This document shows positions 23,501-36,035 of a DNA stretch of 64,000 nt, piece after piece; positions within the stretch are counted from its first letter, which is position 1, and every line of letters starts with the position of its first letter. This stretch comes from Hevea brasiliensis (taxonomy: Eukaryota; Streptophyta; Magnoliopsida; Malpighiales; Euphorbiaceae). The notes beneath the pieces were generated by a model, which made no database searches, was not told the DNA's origin, and worked only from the letters and a program-made list of their open reading frames with translations. Where the stretch lies: contig NC_079501.1 of assembly GCF_030052815.1 (NCBI RefSeq), positions 98,782,190 to 98,846,189 on the forward strand. The letters are read 5' to 3'. The translations under genes and the position numbers were made by a program.

Positions 23501-23780
23501 GATGCTCAGGAGATACAGATCAAATCCTTCACATGTCATTTCAGCAGATGAGTTAATTGTACAACCTGATTTGATATATGATGAAGAACTAGTCAAAATC
23601 TTGGCAGGGGAAGTGAAAGAACTTAGAAACAAGAGGATCCCACTAGTGAAAGTCTTGCGGAGACACCACAACACAGAAGAATCGACATGGGAAAGCGAGG
23701 AAACGATGAGGCAACAGTTCCCTCAGCTTCTCACATCAAGTAAATTTCAAGGATGAAATTTTTATTTAGAGGGGAAGAAT
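20556..23780 (+). pseudogene. Element C gypsy pol, 3' part (PR-RT-RNaseH-IN-chromodomain), decayed
   Basis: This is the right half of another Tekay-like element, cut by the A-B array inside the protease (it resumes at the ILGMDWL segment near 20570). It is clearly related to A/B pol but diverged. In-frame stops include 20964, 21837, about 22545, about 22584, 23056 and 23104. Most match CAG/CAA to TAG/TAA or TGG to TAG changes. A deletion near 21597 shifts the frame. The first RT catalytic Asp is Asn (AAT 21370-21372) and the RNase H Asp in the YSDAS block is also Asn (21801-21803). The integrase is split by a 91-bp intron-like insert (22917-23007). The chromodomain-like tail ends near 23757, followed by a purine tract and the LTR. 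Confidence 0.88.
22917..23007 (+). other. 91-bp intron-like insert in integrase of element C
   Basis: Aligned to A and B, the integrase codons around the ATTCAG at 22911-22916 continue at 23008. The 91 bp between starts GTAA and ends ATAG, is AT-rich with stops, is not a multiple of three, and holds ACTAAT about 30 nt before the end, resembling a plant branch point. Removing it restores the alignment with the integrases of A and B. I read it as a candidate spliceosomal intron. A chance insertion is the alternative. Confidence 0.6.
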
Positions 23781-24193
23781 TGTAACGCCCTCACCATAGG
23801 TAGTCTGTACATTCTACTATTCCGACGACTAATGTCTGTTCGAATAGTTAGAATGTCTGGAACTACACTTAAACTATAGTGAGGAGACATAAATTAATGG
23901 AATAAATATTAAGAAAATATAGAAAAAATTTAGAGAAAATAAAATAAAATTAAGAGAATTTATTAATTGGTAAAAAAATATAATAATAACCCGATGAGCA
24001 CCACGAAGGGCATTTTGGTCATTTCACCCCCAGAGGTGAATTTTGACCTAAATGTCAAATTTTTTTATTTAGAGAATAAAATAATTAACATAAATTAAAA
24101 TTTATGAAATGAATTAGGAAAATGAGAAAAAAAAAGAAAAGAAAATAAAAGAAAATAAAATAGGCTTATGACATTATAAAAAAATAAAGTACA

Positions 24194-24264
<71 letters not shown>

Positions 24265-26265
24265 ACACAAGAGACAAAACTCCACCAACCTAAAGTCTTC
24301 TTCTTCCTCTTCTCTCTCCCTTGGTTGACACCATGGATGCGCTCTCTCCCACCATTTTTGTCAAGCTTTAAGCTTGAATCTCCCTTCATTCACTCACCAA
24401 AACCCTTAGTCCCCTTCATTAAAAATTAAACCCACACTATAGGGAAGCTATTGGTAGCCATAAGAAGAAGGAAACTTGAAGTTTTGGGAAGTTTACAAGT
24501 TGGGTCACAAGAGGTTAGTGCTTTTCTTCCTTCCTTCCTCTTTTAATCCTTGAAAGTCACTTGAGATAAGTAGAAATTTTAAGAAATTAAAAAGAAATTC
24601 ATGAACCCATGATGTCCCCAAATTTTGGCAGCTAAGAAATTTGTTGGGCTTTGATGTGTTCAAATGATGTAAATGAGTTTAAAGGTGATAAATGGTATGA
24701 GTATATGTATGAGAAGTGAAAGGGATTGAATTGATTGAGTTTGATAATTGAAATTAGGGTTTGTGTACATAATTGGGGATTTTGTTTTTGCTTAAGATTG
24801 ACCTAATTGAGATGAGATTATTGCTTACAGAAGTGCTATGTATGCCAATTGAAGTAAGGAAGTTGGAGGAAATTGAAAAATTGGGAATGCTTTTTCTGCA
24901 GGTTTGGGACTCATTGAATCCAGCTTGAATTTTGAGCCATAACTAAATTTGTGTTGCTCGAATTGATATGAGGCCAATTGGAGATGAAATCAAACCAAAA
25001 ACACTCCATTTTCCATGAAGAAATCATGCCCAAAATTCTGTCCAAAACTTGACCTAAACACTGTTCCAATCCGGATGACCTTGCATAAAACCCAGAAAAT
25101 GACCAAATGAACAGTACGTATTCATTTGGTCATAACTCCCGCTATACTGGTCCAAATGACCTAAATTTTATACCATTGGAAAGATTAGATATAGGGCTAC
25201 AATTTTCATGAGGACCACAGAACCCAGAAATGCCTTAAACTAAACCAAACTGCTGGTCCAAATTGGGTCACAAAACTATCCAGAATTAGGTTGTCCAGAA
25301 ACTGCTGGATATAAACTTACTCAACCAGTTTTGGCAAAATGGTCGTAACTTGGTCTACAATAACTCAAATGTAATGACACTAGTGGCAAAATGTCCACAA
25401 GACACAAATCTATAAAATTGGTATTTTGACCAAAACCCAGAAATTAAGAAAACTAGGTCAAATTGTTAGAAAAGTTTAATACATCAAAACCTGGAATCTG
25501 ATCAAACTTCATTTGACCCCAGAATAGTCTTTTAATCATATCTCCCACTAGAAAAATCCAATTGGGATGAGCCATACCTTTCCAAAAACCTAAGAAATAG
25601 GGATCCAACTTTTTTTTAGGAACCTTCCTCAATTTATGAATGTAAGAACCTTAAAAGTTGACCTGCATTCACTGACCTGAACTGAACTCCTGTTGGAGAC
25701 CAGTCCCAGCAGCCGCAGCAGCAACAGTAGTAGTGCTCATACAGAGGCCGATCAGATTTGTTAGTATCCACTAGTCACCTTGACAGTTGTAATTTTATTG
25801 GTAGGGCCCATGTATGTCTAAATTTTGTTCTTTTATTCATTGTACATAAACACAAGATGTATTTCATTTTGGATTGTAATTAAACTTTGAGATTATAATT
25901 AAACTTGTAAATTATTATCTATGAATTTCTATATGAATGCAATAGATGATACCTTCTTTGAGATCTCATAAATAATTGTGAATAATATGACACAATAGAA
26001 TATGATATGGAAATGTGTGAAATGAATATGAACATGTTAACAAGTAATTAGTGAAACCCACCAGATGCTAACAAAACAGAGAAGGCTCTGTCCGGGTCTT
26101 CACAGAAACAAGTTGTATAAAAAAAAATAATTCTACACATGGATTACCTGTTTTTAAATGATATTAAAAATTTACAATGGACATGATAAGATAAGATAGG
26201 GTGCTCCAGTACCAAATATGACATTTCTTGCTCAGCTATACGGTAGACGGATAAGGGGCGTCACA
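23781..26265 (+). repeat. 3' LTR of element C (2485 bp)
   Basis: It begins TGTAACGCCCTCAC after the purine tract of C and ends GGGGCGTCACA. It contains a (TA)n run and about four CATAACT-type subrepeats (24930-25600). Compared with the LTRs E and F of the same general family it is about 1.2 kb shorter. The part holding the stem-loop is missing, with the sequence jumping to the GGAGACC box near 25695. The following AAGGG would be the target duplication, whose partner is left of the window. Confidence 0.88.
24200..24259 (+). repeat. (TA)n microsatellite in LTR of C
   Basis: About 30 TA dinucleotides without interruption, inside the LTR. Confidence 0.95.
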
Positions 26266-26849
26266 AAGGGTTTTAATTACATGAGCTTACTCAATGCTTA
26301 TGTAATAAATCTTATTTAATTTCATTTTCTTTTCTTTCCTTTTCTACTCATTTTTAATTAATTTTTCATCAATATTTATTTACATTTTATGTCATATAAT
26401 TCACTTACTTAAATGGACAAATTGGTTAAAAATCATCTCTGAAGGTGAAATAACCAAAATGTCCTTCGTTTAATTTAACGAGCTAAAATTATATGTATCG
26501 ATGGATTTAATTTTTCTTGTGTTTTCTTAATAATTTATTATCATTGAACCCTCAATAATCCTTCTCTAGAGTCTCAAAAATTATTTCACAAGGTTCTCCA
26601 TAGGTTTAGGGTTGCTAGCTGTCTTTACAGTAGCTTCCCGTTAGGGTCATCCATCGCTGGGGCTACGGCTCATTTAACCTTAGTGCATTTCATTTCTAAA
26701 ATTTTTCCTAAATTTTTCTTATCATTATTTGGGTTATTTATGACTCGTCACTCTAGTCTAAATATAGTTCCAGTCATTTTGGCTATCTGGACAGACATTA
26801 TTCACCGAAACAGTAGAATGTACGAACTATCTAAAGTGAGGGCGTTACA
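26266..26849 (-). mobile_element. Element Y: terminal fragment of a reverse-oriented LTR
   Basis: The right edge reads GGGCGTTACA, which on the minus strand is TGTAACGCCC, the LTR start of the C/E family. The body resembles the end part of element G (19290-19806), including the block with CTCTGAAGG and the related final 100 bp. Element C inserted in it at 26265/26266, so the rest of Y lies left of the window. No coding sequence. Confidence 0.7.
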
Positions 26850-27883
26850 GTTTTGGTCAAAACTAAAAAGTTGTAGATTATTCTCTGAACTTCAATTTGG
26901 ACACCAGATTCGATAAAAATAATTTATATAGCTCGTTTTACACTCGTTACCATTTACTGCAAAAATGTACCACAATTTACAGCAGCTGTATAAAATTGGG
27001 CACTTTTCTTGTAAAATTCGAAAAGGCATCAAAACAGCAGAATCAACTTTTTCTCAAAACATGAAAGTTTTACTACACGAAAAGAACTTGAATTTAGGCT
27101 TAAGATTCACTCAAATATCATACGAATTGCACAAGTTATGGCTATGCAAAGTGGGCTGTTCCCGCAGCACCATGAACAGAAATTTCAGCAGCGTGCAAAA
27201 TCAATCAAATCACAACCAAAACATGATTATTCAATGTAAAATCAATGCCAATACATTAGGGTTATTACACAAACCTTAGATTCACCGAATTACAGCAATT
27301 CCCCCAAAGAAATTCGCGCAAATTTCCACCAAATTCTGATCAATTCAACTCCCCAATTTACAAATCCCTAACCGCATAAACAATTTCAATTAATCATCAA
27401 ATCAATTTGGCACTTGAAAGATTCCTGGAGTTTTTTTTTTTTTTTTTTTTGTTCTTTTGTTGAGAATCAAGAGGGAATTTGGGTATAGAAAGGGTTTTTG
27501 GGTGGTGGCACAATGTGTTTTGGGTTCTTTGCTGAATTTTTTTTTTAATTATGATTAATTTGGGTTTAAAATAAATGGAAAAAGGCTAGTTGGATTTTAG
27601 GTGGGTTTGGGTTGCATGTAGGAGCTTGGCCCATCATAACTAATCCACTTCGGCCCATGCATAATTCATTATTGGGCTCTAAGCTTCATTATATGAAACT
27701 TTCAATGGCAAACCCATAACAATCCTCTTTTTGCTTGGCGCACCATACTTCCTCCCCTATATATAAATTTACAAAATTACTCTTTCACAATTTTTCCACA
27801 ATTCCCATCTCCTTATTTAATAAAATCAATTAATTCCCACACTATAAAATCATAAATTTTAGGGTGTAAATGAGGGCGTTACA
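26850..27883 (-). mobile_element. Element X: part of a further reverse-oriented LTR
   Basis: Its right edge also ends GGGCGTTACA, and it abuts the RT of element D at 27884. It is less similar to the other LTRs. It holds one recognisable subrepeat (CATGAAAG to CAAGTTATGGC, 27060-27150), a poly-T run at 27430-27451 and a TATATATA box near 27765. The left side is truncated by Y. Alternatively X and Y are parts of one composite element. I see no coding sequence. Confidence 0.5.
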
Positions 27884-28190
27884 TGGCCCCTCCAGAATTG
27901 GCGGAATTAAGAAAGTAGTTGGATGAATTATTGGAAGCGGGATTCATTCTGCTAGCTAAAGCACCGTTCGGTGCTCCTGTCCTTTTCCAGAAGAAGCAGG
28001 ATGGTAGCTTGAGACTATGTATAGATTACCAAGCTCTTAATAAAGTCACAATACGGAACAAGTATCCCATTACATTGATTATAGACTTATTCGACCAGTT
28101 AGGGCAAGCTAAATTTTTCACCAAGTTAGATCTTCGATCGAGATATCACCAAGTTCGTATCAAAGAAGGAGATGAGCCAAAGATCACTTG
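27884..28190 (+). pseudogene. Element D pol, part 1: start of RT
   Basis: The translation gives the conserved start of a Ty3/gypsy RT ([14 protein letters not shown] with a stop in place of the Gln, then [13 protein letters not shown] and [12 protein letters not shown]). It belongs to a chromovirus distinct from A, B and C. The reading is cut at 28190 by the solo LTR E and continues at 35424. The upstream gag and protease are not in the window. Confidence 0.85.
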
Positions 28191-31100
28191 TGTAACGCCC
28201 TCACTTTAAGTAGTTCGTACATTCTATTGTTTCGATGACTAACGTCTGTTCGGACAGCTAAGATGTCTGGAACTACACTTAAACTAGAGTGAGGAGGCCT
28301 AAATTGATTGAATCAAGACCAAGAAAAATCAAGGAAAAATAAAAGAAGCGAAGTGCAACTCAGTTAAACGAGCCGAGGTTAATGCGATGGGTGACCCTAA
28401 CGAGAAGCAACTGCAGAGTCAGTTGTCAATCCCAAACCCATAGGGAAACCCTGTAAGACAAATCATGGAACCAAATTGAAGGATTTCGGAGGTCTAAATG
28501 ACATTAAAAATACTAAGAAAAATTTAGGAAAATTTAATTAATTAGTACAGACAATTATAAACTGATAAACTCAATAAGGGGTATTTTGGTCATTTCAACC
28601 CTAGAGTTGAATTTTGACCTAAATGTTAATTAAAATGAAAGGGATTAAAATACATAAAATAAATTAAATCATGAATTATGGTATGGAAAATTAGAAAAGA
28701 AAAGGAAAAGGAAAAGAAAGAAATAAAGATTTAATGAATTATGATATAAGCATGACATAGGGATGACTTAATAAAAATTTAAAGAGCCAATTAAATTGAG
28801 ACATATATATAAGCATAAGACAAACCAAAATTTATTCGTTCTTATCAAAAGCAAGTCCATCTTCTTCCACTTTGAAGCTTGGTCGAACCACCATAGTTGC
28901 TTTTCCACCATTTTCTTTCAACTTCAAGCTTGAATTCTTCTTTACTCATCCACTAAAACCCTAACTTCTCTTCATTAAAAATTTACCTCACACCCTAGGA
29001 AGAACTTTGGCTGCCAAGAAATCCAAGAATTTCAAGTTTTAACAAGTTCAAGAAAGTCATCAAAGAGGTTAGTGCACTAAACCATTCTTCTTCCTTTCTT
29101 AAGCATGAAAAACATGCTAAATTAAGTTAAATTGACGTGAAATCAAAAGAGATTCATGAGGATATGAAGTTACTAAATTTCAGCAGCCCTAGAATAAGAA
29201 TGAAATTGATGGTTTTGATAGTTTTGAATTGGTTAGGGAAGTTGATTAATGAAGTTTAATGTGTTGGGAATTGACTTGCATGGGTGTATGCTTGATTTGG
29301 AAATACTGAATTAGGGTTTAATCATAAATTTAGGGCTTTTGTGTAATTGTTTGAGATTGACTTGTTGAGATTGATTGTTGACTAATTGAAGTGCTATAAA
29401 TGACAAATTGTAGTTTGGGAGTAAGGAGGAATGAATATAGGAGTGCATGTTCTTTGCAGGAAATTCGGAGCTATGAGTCTAGTGTCTTGTTTGAGCTATA
29501 ACTGAAATTGTGTGACTCCAATTGGTATGATGCCAATTGAAGGTAAAACTAGACCCAAAATACCCCATTTTTCATGAAGAAACCCTGCTCAAATTCTGTC
29601 CATAACTTGACCTAAACACTGTCCCAATCCGGATGACCATGCAATGAACCCAGAAAAATGACCAAATGAACAGTACATGTTCCTTTGGCCATAACTCTCT
29701 CTAGGCAGGTCTAAATGACCTGATCTTTATACCATTGGAAAGCTTAGACATAGGACTACAACTTTCATTGAGAACACCAAGCCCAGAAATGCCTCTAACC
29801 AAATGAAATTGTTGGCCAAATTCAGGACACCAAACTGACCTGAACCATTCTGCCCAGAATTATCTGGACTTAAGCCTACCCAACCAATTTTGGCAAAATG
29901 GCCACAACTTGGTCTATAAAAATCCAAATGCAATGAAACTAATGGAAAAAGTTTTATAAGACATAGGTCTACAATATTGGTCTTTTGACCAAAACCCAAA
30001 ACCCAAAGAAACTAGGTCAAATGGTTAGAAGAAGTTAACACAACAAAATCTGGCATTTGACCAAATTACACTTGACCCCAGAATAGTATTTATAGTATAT
30101 CTTCCACTAGGAAACTCTAATTGGGATAAGCCATACTGATCTGGAACCCTAAGGAACAGGGGTCCAACTTTGTTTTAGACATGGTCCCCAAATTATGAAC
30201 ATAAGAACCCTAAAATGGAGGTCAAAACTACTGACCTGAACTTAGACCCTGAAGACATAGGGTACCTGAGTCCAGGCCAGTGATTTGGCCATAACTAATT
30301 CTACAAAATTTGGAAAATTGTAATTAAAATTTTTGAGTGACCATAAGACATATGGTAATAACTTTTATGAAGAACATTAGGCCTAAAAATGACTGTAATA
30401 GGTCCAATTAATTAGACCAAGATAGACTCCAGAATCTGCCTAATTCTGGACCCAGAAAGGGACAGTGAACCAGTTATGGTTATTTGACCATAACTTGAGT
30501 TCTAAAACTTCAAATAATATGATTCAAAAAGAAAAACAAAGATAATACATAGAGGGACAACTTCCATGAAGGAAGTATAACCAAACAGTGGCCACATCTT
30601 GGCCAATTAGTTAGATGAATTGAAGACACTAAATCTGGACCTTGAGAAAGGTCCATAAAATAACTGAGTATATGAGATGAAATGAATTAGAATAAATTGT
30701 TAAACATAAAAATAACATGAATTAATGAAATTATAAATACTTAATAATATTATTCTACCCAAAATACACCTAGACTCATTTATATAGCTTAGATCAATTG
30801 GTATACCAATTAGGGACTATAAATTACAGTACTGCCCATAGGGATAATCATTGACAGACAACATATGTCTAAGATGATTGTTCTACTGGCTTTATACCTG
30901 CCCGATGGCTATAGTGCCAATTTTCATTATTACTGGCTTATGCCTGCCCACTGGCCTTGTGCTTGACATGACCGTTGTATACTGGGTAGACATATGGATG
31001 TCTAACTAGTATACTCCCGAGTATCCAGTCTTTATAGTCTGTCATAGGTTACTTGGGCACAGTTATGAGAAATTAAATTTTAAATTCAAACAAGCACATG

Positions 31101-31303
31101 AGAGAACCATTAATATAAATTATATAAGACCGAATATAAATTACATGAATAAAAAGATCCCGATTAATTTATTTGCTTCCAAAGTTTGATAAGCATGAAA
31201 AAAAAAGGGACTATAAATTCATATAATTGTATGTTACCTTGTAAGGTTATAATTAAAATAATTATTTTAAATTGTTTAGTTATTTCTCTTTATATATGCA
31301 CCA

Positions 31304-31320
31304 CTAAGCGTTATGCTCAG
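31304..31320 (+). other. LTR stem-loop in element E
   Basis: CTAAGC and GCTCAG pair at five of six positions around a 5-nt loop, 7 bp after a TATATAT box. It sits in the same place as the stems of the other LTRs. Confidence 0.45.
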
Positions 31321-31373
31321 AGCGTTAGTTTTTCCATCGTGTAGGTACAGGAGACCCACAGCAGCAGTAGTAG

Positions 31374-34300
31374 TGTCACACCTTACCCTCTGTAAGGCAT
31401 AACATGATCCCGTAGAATACCTAATGAACTACCGAACTTCACCTACCGATAACTCATTAAGTATCCTACAAAGGATTTTAAATAAAATTTTCTTACTTTT
31501 ATAAGTGGTGAGCATTTTCTAATAGGTATTAAAACATTTAATTAAAGTTGAAAACTAGTTAAAATTTTTGGCCCATTTTATTTTTTCGTAAATTTTATAA
31601 AAATTTCGGAAGAGTGCTATCTGTATTTTGAGAAAATAGTTCTTCAAATACCTGTAAAAAGCACTTCCAATTATTTATCAATTCCACAACAATCCTCCCA
31701 ACCAATTTCTATATCATTTCTCAATTTCCAAAAATTCAAATCCACAATTTCCAATTCAAATATCATCCAAAATATTACCGATTACTTTCATTCAAATTAA
31801 AATAAAATACTTCCATTCATATGTAATTAAATGTAAAACAATTTATATACATCATACTAAAAATTTACATTAGGAAAATCCAAACTAAAATTTATTACAA
31901 ACTTTATACAAACTGCTCAAGACCAGTTTTACATGTCCATACCTTTACATACATTACATACATCAAAATAAATTTTTACAATTAGGGTATAAAATATATC
32001 TAATAACTTCAAAGCAGGTAGCTCCTCAATCCTCAGTAGCTCAATCTGCTGCTCCTCTAATCTCTATATCTACGACAGCAATAACAGCCATCGCTGAGTA
32101 CTAGGACTCAGTGGTGCACAACATACTAAAATAAATTTTATGCGGAATTTAAATCACATTTATTCAAAATTTAAATTGAACATGAGCAATACATTCAAAA
32201 TATGACTTATAAAATTTTAATCTAAACAATTTCATTTCAAAAGTCTCAAAACACATTCATAAAAACACACAGTTATATCATGCCATTCGAAACAAATATA
32301 ATCTCAATAGCCAGAGGCTAAGGAGAAGTCACATCACAAGGCTAGCTAGCTCAAATATATGGGAACCCATTCTTTTTCTTCTTCTACTGGCACATACCTC
32401 AACACTTCAGCCAGAAAAGGAATCAAAATTCGAAACTGACTTCCCTCACTAGTCATGCTAGTGAGGTGTTCAAATATATGGTCATGACACTGTGGTTTCA
32501 AAACTTATCTTAATAATTTACTAAACATTTATTGCCATTTCAAACAAATACAAGTAAACTTTCAACAAATTAAGTCAAAAGCATAATAAATATTTCAATA
32601 CAATTAAGTCACAATTTAATATCACAATTCATTCAAAACAATTTGCAGAAGAAAATTTACAGAAAATTCTATGTTGTGCACAAACCTTAAGCGAGTCGCC
32701 TCTTGGCCTTGACTCTATTCCTCGGGTTTTTTCTCGGTGTTTTTTTCCACTGAAACACACAGTTTCACAGTGTTTAAGTATCATAACTCATCATTAATCC
32801 AAAAATAAATTCAAATTCACTTATACCTAGCTTTAATATGCTAAACTTGACGTTCTTTAAAATTTATATTTCGGGGTTACTATTCATGATACTATTCAAG
32901 TCAATTTGTTGACTTTCTAAGGCTTAATAGGTATGGGAACTCCAAATATCCTCACATACCACATTTTGGTCACCAATTTAGTTGGTTTTGGTTGTTTTCT
33001 CAAAACTTAGGTCTTTTAAGCAAAATTGCAAATTTTCAGTTTTTGTGTCTTATGTTGCACTATTCTATTGGTCATTTTTCTGTTAGAATTTAGCTAAGTT
33101 TTCTTCATAGAAATTGTTTCTTATTGTCTTAAATTTATTCTCCTTTTTGAATCACTCCAATTAGAGTTTTTTAGCTCAAGTTATAGCCATTTGAATCATG
33201 GCTGCCGAATTGGACTTAACCCAGATTTCTGGGCAAATTCTGGTTCTGGCAGTTTTAGGTCACCAAATTTGGGTGACTAAATGACTTGGTTAAGGGCATA
33301 ATTTGGGTTTATGTTCTTCATAAAAGTTTTAAGTATATATCTCAGCTTTCCACTGGTAAAATTTCAGGTCATTTAGACCTGCCTAGTCCAAGTTATGGCC
33401 AAATGAATAAACACTGTTCATTTAGTCATTTTTGTACAGGTTAGATTGCCTAATCCGGATTTGGTTAATTTGTTCACTGGGTTTTAGTCACTTTTTGGGC
33501 ATAATTCCTGAATGAAAAATGTGTCATTTTGTGTCTAGTTTTATTCCCAATTGGCCTCACACCAATTGGGCTTGTAAATTTTCAGTTTTGGTCCCTAAAA
33601 GGGACTTAGGTCAAGCTGCCTGCATACAGCCCCCATTCAATCCGAATCTCCACTCACTTCCAACACTTCCAACATACACCAATTGGTCACAAATGACCAT
33701 TTCTCACCTCAAACTAGGTCAAACACATCATTTAACAATTTCTTACATTTTTGTCTTCCAAAACCCTAGGTGCCAAAACCCTAGTTCATGCCATTGATTA
33801 ATTCCTAATCAAATCATTACACTAATCACATATTCAACATTACCCAAGCTCCAAATCATATTATAACTTCATCAAACACTCCACTTCCCATCAACCCTAG
33901 GCTGGCCGAAATTCATGTATAGTCCATATACAATTATGTTTGTTTCATTTTAGGTTAATTTCTAAGTTCATTCAATCATAAACACTAGAATTAAACTAAA
34001 AATACAAAGTTTAGCTTACTAACATTTCTTAGAACTTCAAATCCTTCAATTCTCTATTTTTTGCCCTTTCTTTCCTCTTTCAATCTTCTTCTTAAGTTGA
34101 GGTAACAAGCTTTGATGAGGTGTTTATGGAAAATAATAAGGTTAAGTGAGGGAATTCAAGCATGAGTGCAAGTTTCAATGGAGTTTTGGTGAGAGAGAGG
34201 GAGAGAGAGGTGAGGGACGGCAAGGATGAAGATGAGTGTTTTCTTCTTTTTTTTTTCCTTTCTTTTTCTTTTATTAGTTTAACCCTTAGGAAGACCAAAA

Positions 34301-34919
34301 TTTAAATAAAATAAATTTTTAATTATAATAATTATTGCATCATGCATGAGGTCATGCATGATGTCATCACTTTTTACTTTTCCTTTTTCTTTTTTTTTCT
34401 ATTTATTTTTCTATTAGTTTTTTAATTTAATTCCTGATTCTGAAATTTTCTTTTCTCCGATTTTATTTGACAATTAGGTCAGGAGTCAGCTTTGGGGTCA
34501 ATTGACCAAATTGCCCCTCGCCGGTTCGACCCGGTTTGCAAATAATTCAATATTTCTTCCGGATCCCTGACCTAATTATTTGATTAACTTAACAATTCTT
34601 TTTCGTGATTTTCTCTTTTCCACTATGTTCATAATAGTCCTAAGGACCGCGGCGTCACATTTTACGGTTTGAAATTTGAGTTTAAATCGACCTCGCAATC
34701 CTTCCCGAGAAGGTCACCCATCGCTGTGACTCTCAGCTCATTTAACTTCTTATGTTCTGTTTTTCTTATTTATACTTAACTAATTGACAATTACTAATTA
34801 TTTGTGTTCAGGGCTTATCTAGTTGTCTTAAGTGTGGTTCTAATCCCCTTAATTGTCTGGACCGACTCCGGTCACCGGAATAGTGAAATATTCCGGGCTA
34901 TACAAATAGGGGTGTTACA
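31374..34919 (-). mobile_element. Reverse-oriented solo LTR of the A/B family nested in E
   Basis: On the plus strand it begins TGTCACACCTTACC and ends GGGGTGTTACA, the reverse complement of the LTR ends of A/B. AGTAG is duplicated on both sides (31369-31373 and 34920-34924). Its length of 3546 bp is close to the 3637 bp of LTR 2, but it is clearly more diverged, so it is an older insertion of the same family. It contains the same three stems and subrepeats. A near-perfect gag/pol is absent, so it is a solo LTR. The short ORFs at 33519 or 34092 are chance. Confidence 0.92.
32094..32111 (-). other. LTR stem-loop in the A-type solo LTR
   Basis: The stem CTGAGT/ACTCAG is conserved. The second stem next to it differs from LTR 2 by substitutions that keep G-U or Watson-Crick pairing. 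Confidence 0.5.
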
Positions 34920-35423
34920 AGTAGAGCCTAGACAGGACTTGAGCGGATCTGCTACAGTGTAGATTGTCACTTCATAAGTCATTTTGGTAGGACTCATGTA
35001 TAGATAGATTTTGCATTTTGGCATTGTATGTAATTAAATGATGTAAATTATTTGTGGATAGTATATAAATTGTAAATATGGTACTTGACTTTATATGAAT
35101 GAAATGAGTTATTCTATTTTCTTGAAAAATTTATATGAGCAAATGAGACATGATGTGATGAATGAATAGATGAAATGGATATAAATTGTTTTAACAGGTA
35201 ACAGTAAAACTCGCGATGCACTAATTAAGAACAGAAGAAACTCTACCCGAGTCTCTATCAAAATGAAATGGGATAAAAAAAAAAATTCTACATGTAAGAT
35301 AATACGATTAAATAGAAAGTAAAATAATATTGTACCTGACAAGACAGGATTGGGTGCTCTGGCACTTAATGTAGCACAACTTACTCGGCTACACTGTAGA
35401 CGGGTGAGGGGTGTTACAACTTG

Positions 35424-36035
35424 TGTAACATGTACGGTGCCTTTGAATTCCTTGTAATGCCTTTTGGACTAATGAATTTTCCTGCTATCTTTTGTACTTT
35501 AATGAATTAGGTCTTTCATGATTACCTTTACAAATTTGTGGTATATACCTTGATGACATTGTAGTATATAGCTCTACCTTGCAAGAGCACAAAGAACACC
35601 TCCACCTTGTTTTTGAAAAGTTGCGAGAGAATAAGCTTTTCTTGAAGAAAGAGAAATGTGCCTTTGCACAAACCAAAATCAAGTTTCTAAGCCATGTGAT
35701 TGAACAGGAGAGGATCCGTATGGACCAAGCCAAGGTAAAGGCAATTTAGGATTGGCCGGTGCCTAACAGTCTAACAAAATTGAGATCATTCTTGGGATTG
35801 GCGAATTACTACTAACAGTTCATGCAAGGCTATTCTCAAAAGATCGGGCCCCTTACAGAGTTATTGAAGAAGGGGAATAAATAGCTGTGGACTAACGACT
35901 ATCAAGCAGCATTCGAAAACTTGAAGCAAACGATAATAGCAGAACTAGTGCTAGCCCTCTCGGACATGGCAAAGCCTTTTAAGGTACAAACCGATGCTTT
36001 GGACTTGGCACTGGGAGGAGTTTTGATGCAAGAGA
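35424..36035 (+). pseudogene. Element D pol, part 2: RT end and RNase H start
   Basis: It continues part 1 directly after the target duplication of E, with the [13 protein letters not shown] block. The catalytic YLDD block near 35540 is disrupted by a frameshifting insertion. Further on the RT thumb and the start of RNase H are readable (SFLGLANYY, then VQTDALDLALGGVLMQ). Stops occur at about 35508, 35747, 35811 and 35880. It is interrupted at 36035 by element F. Confidence 0.82.

Larger units (their letters stand above)
28191..35418 (+). mobile_element. Element E: solo LTR in element D, itself interrupted
   Basis: It starts TGTAACGCCCTCAC at 28191 and ends GGGGTGTTACA at 35418, with ACTTG duplicated on both sides (28186-28190 and 35419-35423). 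Two arms, 28191-31373 and 34925-35418, total about 3.68 kb once the nested solo LTR at 31374-34919 and its extra target copy are removed. It has no pol or primer site. It carries five or more CATAACT-type subrepeats (29500-30600), a TATATAT box at 31290-31297, the LTR stem-loop and a GTAGGTACAGGAGACC box (31341-31356). Confidence 0.9.

Noticed and set aside
27919..28209. RT frame of D running on past 28190
   Set aside because: The last codons belong to the inserted LTR E; the true continuation is at 35424.
30841..31040. Possible independent element in E around the GGCTTTATACCTGCC repeats
   Set aside because: The same sequence occurs in reverse in F (36950-37100), so it is ordinary LTR content.
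34990..35418. Separate small element after the A-type solo LTR
   Set aside because: The sequence continues LTR E in register after the AGTAG duplication and matches the start of F in reverse.
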